From contig JAVBMT010000009.1 in assembly GCA_031552195.1 (NCBI GenBank), positions 34,162 through 98,161 on the forward strand: DNA of 64,000 nucleotides. The letters run 5' to 3'. This DNA is from JAVBMP01 sp031552195. Its GTDB lineage: Bacteria; Desulfobacterota; Desulfovibrionia; Desulfovibrionales; Desulfovibrionaceae. Shown in pieces: positions 57,831-64,000 of the stretch; the first letter of the stretch is position 1; the number at the start of each line of letters is the position of its first letter. Below the pieces are notes generated by a model. It did not search any database, had not been told where the DNA came from, and saw nothing but the letters and a program-made list of their open reading frames with translations. The translations under genes and the position numbers were made by a program.

Positions 57831-59216
57831 TCAATCAAAGCATTCGGCGCCCTTGCAATCTTCGGCAAAGTGGCGTGAAGCCAGAAAGAACAGCACCGCG
57901 GCGATAAGCGTGCTGAAGCTCATCATCAATATGGCGCGCTGAATGCCGTAAGCGAGCGCGGCGTTATTGGCCGCTTCGGCGCTTTGGAGCAGCAGGGCGG
58001 CGTAAGCCTCCGTCGTTTTGAAAATTTCGCCGGAATATTGGGCCGCAATTCCGGAAACCGTAGCGCCCACGGCCATCCCGAAAATATTCTGCACTACGAT
58101 AAGGCACCCCAGGGCCGTGGCGCGAATGCCCTGATGCGAAGTGTGCATTATGGACGTGAAGGCTATTCCTACAGGCGCGTTCAAGAACAGCCCGCCCGCG
58201 AGCATGAAATAATAACGTAACGTTTGCGGCGCGAACATAAAGCCGAAGACGAAAAAGGCGCATGCGAAAACCATACACACGGCGGAAAAAACCAGAGGCA
58301 AGCCTGATTTCTTCGCTCCGAGGCGGTCGCCGATAAATCCGCCAAGCATGGCGCCGACGGCGGTGGCCAACATGACCCCGCCGCCTTTAACCCCGGCGGC
58401 TTGCTGCCCCAGGCCTTCGGTATACCTGAAGAAGCTGGGCACCCATACCCCGACGCAAGAGCTGAAAATAAGCATCATCGCCATACCCAGGTAAATATAA
58501 ATCAGGGTAGGGGTTTGGAAGATTTTTTTTACGATGCGCGAAAGCGGCACGGCCTCTTCCTCGCCGGTGGCCTGGTTAACCCTGGTAACGGCGATACGGG
58601 CTGGCTCTTTGAGGAAAAGCACCAGAATTGCCGCGATAGTTCCCGGAACCACCAAAATGCCGAAGGCATGCCGCCACCCCCAGCGCTGGGCGATGAACCC
58701 GCCCACAATCATGCCGCATACCACGCCTACCGGGCCGAAGGACTGCATAATCCCTATGGCGCTGTTCTGCTTGTTCGGCGGGAAAAAATTCTGCAAAATA
58801 GTGGAGGAGCCGGGGCCGTAGCCGGCTTCGCCCGCGCCCACGATGAAGCGCAGCGCCAGAAGTTGCCAGAATTGGCCGGTGAAGGCGCATAAAAGACAGG
58901 CGAAGGCCCAGATTATAACCATCATGGCCACCGTTTTCTTGCGGCTCCAGCGGTCTATCAGCAAAGATACGGGGAAAGCCAGGGTGGCTATGGCTATATG
59001 AACGGCCCCCGTCAACGCCCCGAACTGGGCGGCGGTGACGCCCATATCTCTGTTCAGGTCGCTGAAGAGGGAACTGACGATCATGCGGTCCATGAAATCA
59101 AAAAGATATAATACGGACAAGAGGGCCAGGACGTATAATGAATAGCCCTTCCCGTAAGGATATTCATTATAGGCAAGCGGGGAAGATGCGGGGGCGTCAG
59201 GCAGGTGGGCACTCAT
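57831..59216 (-). CDS. MFS transporter (spinster-like)
   Basis: 461 residues, 12 predicted helices. DFMDRMIVSSLFSDLNRDMG in the first helix, LIDRWSRKKTVAMMVIIWAF loop (MFS signature between TM2 and TM3), EAGYGPGSSTILQNFFPP, GFIGDRLGAKKSGLPLVF loop between TM8 and TM9. The type resembles the ACS/spinster groups; substrate unknown. It ends CKGAECFD with two Cys. RBS AAGGAG. Confidence 0.85.
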   Translation of the reverse strand: MSAHLPDAPASSPLAYNEYPYGKGYSLYVLALLSVLYLFDFMDRMIVSSLFSDLNRDMGVTAAQFGALTGAVHIAIATLAFPVSLLIDRWSRKKTVAMMVIIWAFACLLCAFTGQFWQLLALRFIVGAGEAGYGPGSSTILQNFFPPNKQNSAIGIMQSFGPVGVVCGMIVGGFIAQRWGWRHAFGILVVPGTIAAILVLFLKEPARIAVTRVNQATGEEEAVPLSRIVKKIFQTPTLIYIYLGMAMMLIFSSCVGVWVPSFFRYTEGLGQQAAGVKGGGVMLATAVGAMLGGFIGDRLGAKKSGLPLVFSAVCMVFACAFFVFGFMFAPQTLRYYFMLAGGLFLNAPVGIAFTSIMHTSHQGIRATALGCLIVVQNIFGMAVGATVSGIAAQYSGEIFKTTEAYAALLLQSAEAANNAALAYGIQRAILMMSFSTLIAAVLFFLASRHFAEDCKGAECFD

Positions 59217-59637
59217 AAAGACTCCTTAGATACTATTCAGTCCTGCGTGGAATTGTGAGCCGCAAAAAAAAACCATCCGGAATACATATACTTTTAATTT
59301 GGAATTTACAAACGGGAAATCGGTAAAATGAAAGGCACAGAATTTTTATGGAGGGTGCGCCGGTGCGGCGGCAATGCAAGGTTGCGGCGTCACGAGCCCG
59401 CATCGCCCGTTTGGCGGCGGATTGCGCGCGTGAAAAACGTATTATAGGAAAAATGGATTCACCCGGGTTAGCCAGAGGCTGCCTTCAAAAAACCTTTTGT
59501 CCGGATAGCGCGCCAAGCGTCGCTTTTTCTCCGGCCGAGCACCGTTCGGCGCATCTTTCAGGGCAGGGTATGCCGTGGCGCATGATGCCGGGCGAGATGG
59601 CCACGGCGGGCGGGTTTGCGGGTTCAGGCCGCGCACG
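59217..59637. other. Intergenic region between MFS and HD-GYP genes
   Basis: 421 nt. The part near the MFS start (59217-59345) is AT-rich and probably carries its promoter. The remainder is G/C-rich; an overlapping frame on the plus strand (59363 start with GGAGG) exists but its composition is not protein-like. Confidence 0.5.
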
Positions 59638-62568
59638 CTATCCGGGCTGGCACGGTGGGGCGTCCCGCGCCGGAAGGAGATATTTTTCCGCATAGTGGTA
59701 TGGTATGCCCGTGCGCAAAAACAGATCGTAGACATCCGGGTCTATTTGCCCGTTTTCCCGCATTCCATCCATGATCTGCAAGGTTTCCGACAGGGTTTTG
59801 CATGATCTGTAGGGCCTGTCGCAGGCTGTAAGGGCTTCGAAAATATCGGCCACGGCCATCATGCGCGCGCCCCAGCTCATATCTTCCCGCTTGAGGCCTC
59901 TGGGGTACCCCTTGCCGTTTATGGTCTCATGGTGCGATCCGGCTATCTCCGGCACATTGCGCAGGTTTCTGGGCAGGGGAATGGCTTCCAGCATGAATAT
60001 GGTCCGGATGACATGTTCGTTGATCTTGTAACGCTCTTCCGCCGTCAGCGTGCCCCGGCGGATGCTCAGGTTATGCAGTTCTCCCCGGTTATAGAGCGCC
60101 TTCGGCGGCGACAGGTTGAAACCACGGAGCTTGTCGTCCGGCAAGATGTCTTTTTCGCCCCTAGGAATAAGGTGCTCGGGGTTGTCCATCAAAAGCGGCT
60201 CGCGCACGGGAAGGCCCGTCACGCCAGCGGCATCCATTCGCGCCCTTTCGCCGCGGGAAACCCCCAGGCGCTTGTCCAGAGTGCGCAGCCAGGAGCGCTT
60301 GCCAATGGCGGCCAGCCGCTCAAGGTCGGTATCGTCCATATATTCGCAGCCGGCGTTGCAGGAGGCGACGAACGCGAAATCGTCATCCAGGGCGCGAAGC
60401 TCTTCTTCCATTTTGCGCCGCGAATCTTCAGGGTCGGCGCCCTCAAGCACGGAACGCTGGTGCTGAATCACGGCGTCGCGCTTCAGCACCTCGAAACGGG
60501 TGCGGACTTCATGAATGCGGTCATACAGGGTTTCCAGCTTGGTGGCCTTGTCCATCACATATTCGGGCGTGGTAACTTTGCCGCAGTCGTGCAGCCAGCC
60601 GGCCAGCCTGGCTTCCTCCCACCCGTCCTCATCCAGCGTGAAGTCCTTGAACGGGCCATCGCCGGAGTCGCAGGCGGCAGCCAGCAGCATTTGGAAAATC
60701 ACCGGCACGCGCTGGCCGTGCCCGCCGGTGTAAGGAGATTTGGCGTCAATGGCCCCGGCGAGAATCTGGATAAGCGCGTCGCGCACATCTTTCTGGGCCT
60801 TAAGCAGGCGGCGGTTTTCCAGGGCGATCGACGCCGCCCCGGCGAAGACTTCGACAAAAGCCGCCTCGGCCGCTTGAAACCCGTTTTCGCCCGGCTTTAC
60901 GGTTTTGAACAACAGCAGAACCCCAAGTTTTTCGCCCGCCCGGTCGCGCAGGGGCAGGGTTATAAAGTCCAGGCTGTCCACCTCAGGGTCGGCGAAGCCG
61001 GGCCGCAGCGATTGGTACAGTTTGCGTGGATCGCCCCGGGTGATGGTGTCACGGATCACGGCGTTTTCCGACAGCGCCCTGTATACCGCCCGGCGCGTAT
61101 CGGAAAGAGGCTCGCTCACCGGGTATCGTCTTGCCGTTTCCTCGCCGTTTACCAGCCAGTATGTATTATACTCGCACAGAAGGCCTTCTTCCTTGTCATC
61201 CAGCAGCGCCAGCATGCTGCCGTCCACTTTGGCGAGCAAAAGTATTTCCCGCAGCATATCGCGCATAAGCAGCTCAAAGTCGCGCTCGGAACTGAGGATA
61301 TGCGTGATGTACATGAGTTTATGAAAATCTTCCTGAATACGCTGCATACTCTCGGCCAGGGCTTGTATTTCCGGTACGGTCGACATCACCTTTTCAGTGT
61401 CAGCGCTGAGAAGTTCCTGCATGCCCCCGGACGATGCCGCCAAAGAACGCAAGGGTCTGGCTATGCGCCGGGCGACCAGCCAGGTGAGCGGCAGGCAGAA
61501 AAACAGGGCGCCCGCTCCGCCCAGCAGGGAATACCACAAAAAACTTACGCCGTCGGCTATAAGCTCTTCTTGCGGGATGGCAAGCAGCATGATGTCGCTT
61601 GCCTTACCTCCGCTATTCAGTTCCTCAATGGACAACTCCCATATCCGCCCGTCTGCTTCGATTTCAATGCCCCGCCCGCGCCACCCGTTGTTATAGGCCT
61701 GCACCCCAAGGCGCATGGGGGGTAAAAGATCCTCTGTGGTAAGCAGACGTATGTTGTCTCCTGTCACGATAGACATGCCCCGCGCGTTGGCGATTACAGT
61801 GCCGTCGGGCCGCAACAGCGCAAGGGCCGCGTTGGGGGTGGGCAGTTCACGCCGCAGCAGGGAAGACAGTTGGGCGATAGAAATATGCACCCCGGCCACG
61901 GCCTTGCCGTCGGGATTTCTATAGACGAAAGTTTTGCCCGCCTGCCCGGAGCCGGTCAGGATATATGGGGCGCTGGTTATGGGGTCTTCCGACGACATGG
62001 CGTCATGGAACCATTCAAACGCGCGCGGGTCGAAATTCCGGGTGATATGGCTCCGCTGGCGGGATAATAGCTTCAGCCGGTTGTCATAAAACAGGTGCTC
62101 GCCGTGCTGCTCGGTTTTGTGCACGACCATGAAAGCGCTGCCGTGCGGGGCCGCGAGAACGCGCCGTTTCTCCAGGGTCAGATTGTGCACGGCAAAGAAA
62201 TCTCCGTCTTTGTACGCCATGAAAACGCTGCCCCAAAAAGGGTAGTCACGCAGCATGGCCGTCATCAAGGGAAGATAGGTCAGCCGGTCTTCCAGCGTCT
62301 GAAACCCGGCAAGAGGGCTTTTGCTCAACCTGTCGATGGCGGACAGGACTGGACGCCGCAGCAGGTGCGTAATTTCCGTCTTTACCATGTTCGTTACATT
62401 GTCGATAGCGACTTGCACGCCGGAGGTGGTGGCGTTGACCACCATGCGGTAGCCGATCACGGCCAGAATCAGGCCGGTTGCGACCATAACGGCAAAAAAC
62501 AGAACGCCGAGGCGCCCTTGAAGCCCTATCTGCCGGATAAACGTATGAGGAGCGCGCAATTCGGCCAT
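59638..62568 (-). CDS. Cache-HAMP-GAF-HD-GYP c-di-GMP phosphodiesterase
   Basis: 976 residues. TM1 about 20-45 (GVLFFAVMVATGLILAVIGY), a Cache-type periplasmic domain to about 330, TM2 about 345-375, HAMP (RIARPLRSLAASSGGMQELL), GAF about 420-580 and HD-GYP from 610. HD pair His660-Asp661 (WLHDCGKVTTPEY) and the HHETINGKGYPRGLKREDMS motif at 879-889 (GYP as NGxGYP) are intact. An insertion of roughly 150 residues lies between the HD motif and the helix EERYKINEHVIRTI. Expected to cleave c-di-GMP. The start is ATG 62568; MEKPRFQSFSLEEVI upstream is not needed. Confidence 0.88.
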   Translation of the reverse strand: MAELRAPHTFIRQIGLQGRLGVLFFAVMVATGLILAVIGYRMVVNATTSGVQVAIDNVTNMVKTEITHLLRRPVLSAIDRLSKSPLAGFQTLEDRLTYLPLMTAMLRDYPFWGSVFMAYKDGDFFAVHNLTLEKRRVLAAPHGSAFMVVHKTEQHGEHLFYDNRLKLLSRQRSHITRNFDPRAFEWFHDAMSSEDPITSAPYILTGSGQAGKTFVYRNPDGKAVAGVHISIAQLSSLLRRELPTPNAALALLRPDGTVIANARGMSIVTGDNIRLLTTEDLLPPMRLGVQAYNNGWRGRGIEIEADGRIWELSIEELNSGGKASDIMLLAIPQEELIADGVSFLWYSLLGGAGALFFCLPLTWLVARRIARPLRSLAASSGGMQELLSADTEKVMSTVPEIQALAESMQRIQEDFHKLMYITHILSSERDFELLMRDMLREILLLAKVDGSMLALLDDKEEGLLCEYNTYWLVNGEETARRYPVSEPLSDTRRAVYRALSENAVIRDTITRGDPRKLYQSLRPGFADPEVDSLDFITLPLRDRAGEKLGVLLLFKTVKPGENGFQAAEAAFVEVFAGAASIALENRRLLKAQKDVRDALIQILAGAIDAKSPYTGGHGQRVPVIFQMLLAAACDSGDGPFKDFTLDEDGWEEARLAGWLHDCGKVTTPEYVMDKATKLETLYDRIHEVRTRFEVLKRDAVIQHQRSVLEGADPEDSRRKMEEELRALDDDFAFVASCNAGCEYMDDTDLERLAAIGKRSWLRTLDKRLGVSRGERARMDAAGVTGLPVREPLLMDNPEHLIPRGEKDILPDDKLRGFNLSPPKALYNRGELHNLSIRRGTLTAEERYKINEHVIRTIFMLEAIPLPRNLRNVPEIAGSHHETINGKGYPRGLKREDMSWGARMMAVADIFEALTACDRPYRSCKTLSETLQIMDGMRENGQIDPDVYDLFLRTGIPYHYAEKYLLPARDAPPCQPG

Positions 62569-62691
62569 AATTACTTCCTCCAGGGAGAACGACTGAAAAC
62601 GGGGCTTCTCCACGTATATAAAGAAATACGTAAAAAAGGAGGCAAAGACAAGAAAATAATGACGGCGTGATTACCCCTTCCTGAGGCGCGG

Positions 62692-62716
62692 GCTGGGGAG
62701 GCGTAACCTCCCCAGC
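62692..62716 (-). terminator. Terminator-like hairpin after the RTX adhesin
   Basis: Perfect 10-bp G/C stem (62692-62701 with 62707-62716), 30 nt past the adhesin stop; no T-run. Confidence 0.55.
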
Positions 62717-62746
62717 GGGCAGCCGTTAGGTTAAAGAAACGTTTTC

Positions 62747-64000
62747 CTATGAGGTGAGCAGCCTGATCTGCATCTCCAGTTCGGCGTAGGTGCCCATATC
62801 GGCAACCGCGGCGCCAAGAGACACGTCGCGCAGCACGATTTCCTGCACCGGCTGCAAGAAACCGTCATCTTCCTTGTCGTTTATGATGATGGTGGTGTCG
62901 TCGCTTTCTACCCGGAAGAATATCGCATCCGGAAGGGTTGCCTCATCATCGTTGATAGCGGCGAGCAGCTCGCGCAGATCAAGAATGTCGGCGCTGTCGC
63001 CAAGCCCGGCGGTGAACCCGGTTACCTCGTCCAGGGCCGTGGCGGCGAGGTTCGCATCCCCGCCGCGCCAGGCTATTATATCCTCCGCCGAGGCGGAAAG
63101 ATCGATGGTGTCGTTGCCTGCGCCGCCCCAAAGGATATTGGCCTTTCCCACATCGCCCGCGAGGGCGTCGTTGCCGTGCGTGCCCTGTATGTGGGAGCCG
63201 TCCACAGCGTAAAAGGAAACCTCCGCCTGAGCGGTTTGCTCCGCCCATAGGATGCCGGAACCGGCATCCTTCACAGCTACGGTGAAGGTGTCCACAAGGC
63301 GGTGCCCGCCCAGGGCAAAAGCATCGGCGTTCAGGCTATACGCATGGACCACGGACATGTCGTCCGCGCTGACTATCGCCAGAGAGCCGTGATCTCCGCT
63401 CGCGACGATTCCTTCTGAACCAGAGTCGTGCCGCAGGGTTACGGCGAATCCGGTTTGGTCGTCCGCATCCTTCCAGATGAGCGCGCCGGACGTGGCCTGG
63501 TGGTGGTTCGTGATGACTATGCTACCCCCGTGCAGTTCAGGCGCGTCGTTGGTTCCGGTGATGGTAACGGTCAGGGTTCTGCTGACCCGTTCGCCGTGTT
63601 CGTCCGTAACGGTGTAGGTAAATGTGTCGTCGGCCTTCTGCCCCTCGGCCAGAACCTCTGACGCGGCGTTCAGGGTATAGGTGTATTCTCCGGTGTCCGG
63701 GTTGAAGAGGGTGATCTCTCCGAATGCTCCGGTCCTGTACGGAAAGCCGAAGGTCAATTGCGCGCCGAGGTCCACGTCGTCGGCATGGCCCTGGATAGCC
63801 AGGTTGCCTGCCACAGAGGCGTAACCTACTATCGCCGGATTACGTTGTTCCGTGATGGAAGTGTTGATGGCGTAAGCCGTGGGCGCGTCGTCGGTTCCGG
63901 TGATGGTAACGGTCAGGGTTCTGCTGACCCGTTCGCCGTGTTCGTCCGTAACGGTGTAGGTAAATGTGTCGTCGGCCTTCTGCCCCTCGGCCAGGACATC
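62747..64000 (-). CDS. RTX/VCBS-type surface adhesin, C-terminal part (5' end off the window)
   Basis: 417 residues visible; the frame is open to the right edge, so a GTG at 63814 is internal. Two 114-residue cadherin/VCBS-like repeats (342-bp period, 63541-63660 matches 63883-64000), each with VTITGTNDAP followed by ADDTFTYTVTDEHGERVSRT; an RTX-like GTHGNDALAGDVGKANILWG with GGAGNDTIDLS; and a C-terminal LDLRELLAAINDDEATLPDA region with the FLQPVQEIVLRDVSLG tail of type I secretion substrates. Likely a LapA-like biofilm adhesin. Next to an HD-GYP phosphodiesterase. Confidence 0.85.
   Translation of the reverse strand, partial: DVLAEGQKADDTFTYTVTDEHGERVSRTLTVTITGTDDAPTAYAINTSITEQRNPAIVGYASVAGNLAIQGHADDVDLGAQLTFGFPYRTGAFGEITLFNPDTGEYTYTLNAASEVLAEGQKADDTFTYTVTDEHGERVSRTLTVTITGTNDAPELHGGSIVITNHHQATSGALIWKDADDQTGFAVTLRHDSGSEGIVASGDHGSLAIVSADDMSVVHAYSLNADAFALGGHRLVDTFTVAVKDAGSGILWAEQTAQAEVSFYAVDGSHIQGTHGNDALAGDVGKANILWGGAGNDTIDLSASAEDIIAWRGGDANLAATALDEVTGFTAGLGDSADILDLRELLAAINDDEATLPDAIFFRVESDDTTIIINDKEDDGFLQPVQEIVLRDVSLGAAVADMGTYAELEMQIRLLTS
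63541..64000 (-). repeat. Near-identical VCBS repeat pair inside the adhesin
   Basis: The 120 bp from 63541 recur from 63883 with two or three changes; offset 342 bp (114 codons). The interval between them is different sequence within the repeat unit. The array continues beyond the window. Confidence 0.8.

Noticed and set aside
59363..59695. Small plus-strand frame with GGAGG eight nt before a GTG
   Set aside because: Good ribosome-site spacing, but the product is Ala/Arg/Gly-rich without pattern and runs over the end of the HD-GYP gene.
59929..61725. 598-codon plus-strand frame over the HD-GYP gene
   Set aside because: Antisense to HD-GYP and GAF motifs, and low-complexity.

Overview
The window reads as chromosome of a GC-rich, Gram-negative, anaerobic bacterium, most likely a relative of Desulfovibrio (Desulfobacterota). 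The grounds are a 4Fe-4S ferredoxin whose first cluster has Asp in place of the second Cys (as in Desulfovibrio africanus ferredoxin III), a small class I c-type cytochrome, a HesB/IscA protein of the anaerobe type, many lipoproteins and several large signalling proteins. This placement is inferred from protein types, not from a marker gene. I found no complete rRNA or tRNA gene, no CRISPR array, no transposase and no prophage.

Layout. 1-6.5 kb: end of cutA, a PfkB kinase, a TPR protein, a 1328-residue membrane protein built like a hybrid histidine kinase but lacking its phospho-acceptor histidines, and a HesB protein. 6.8-12.3 kb: HPP membrane protein, ilvD, a methyltransferase, rdgB and a GlmS-like isomerase without the glutaminase domain. 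12.4-18.8 kb (minus): a metallo-beta-lactamase-fold hydrolase and a complete branched-chain amino-acid ABC operon livKHMGF. 19-27 kb: old yellow enzyme, SLOG-like protein, glycine-zipper lipoprotein, orphan flagellin-like protein, an operon of three lipoproteins, adk, and tilS-cobU. 27-34.5 kb: cytochrome c, two Desulfovibrio-type hypotheticals, an amidohydrolase, a CxxC-cluster/hypothetical/TPR operon, ferredoxin and a chemoreceptor. 34.7-40.7 kb: menA-type prenyltransferase coupled to a SsuA/NMT1-type ABC transporter, converging on ubiE, which lies behind a PiT phosphate transporter and its DUF47 partner. 41-43.2 kb: two overlapping XRE regulators and an iron alcohol dehydrogenase. 43.4-52.5 kb: three exported alkylsulfatases alternating with two SYLF-domain lipoproteins. 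52.7-64 kb: soluble hybrid kinase plus FIST protein, SatP acetate transporter, MFS transporter, Cache-GAF-HD-GYP protein and the end of a giant RTX/VCBS adhesin.

The most distinctive part is 42-52.5 kb. The alkylsulfatases have signal peptides and a zinc-binding SHPHxDHYGG motif and should split alkyl sulfate esters in the periplasm into sulfate and alcohol. An alcohol dehydrogenase lies beside them. In a sulfate reducer this could supply acceptor and donor together (inference). Each sulfatase start is preceded by a near-identical leader and by two or three copies of an 18-bp near-palindrome spaced exactly 22 bp, overlapping a likely promoter; both SYLF genes share a second promoter type. The locus looks like recent tandem amplification of one regulated unit.

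A second theme is a dispersed 150-190-bp element with terminal inverted repeats (copies near 13.4, 21.8, 49.2 and 56.8 kb, fragments near 12.3 and 34.7 kb), lying just behind genes and in two cases providing the stop codon. A 50-bp perfect palindrome follows the alcohol dehydrogenase.
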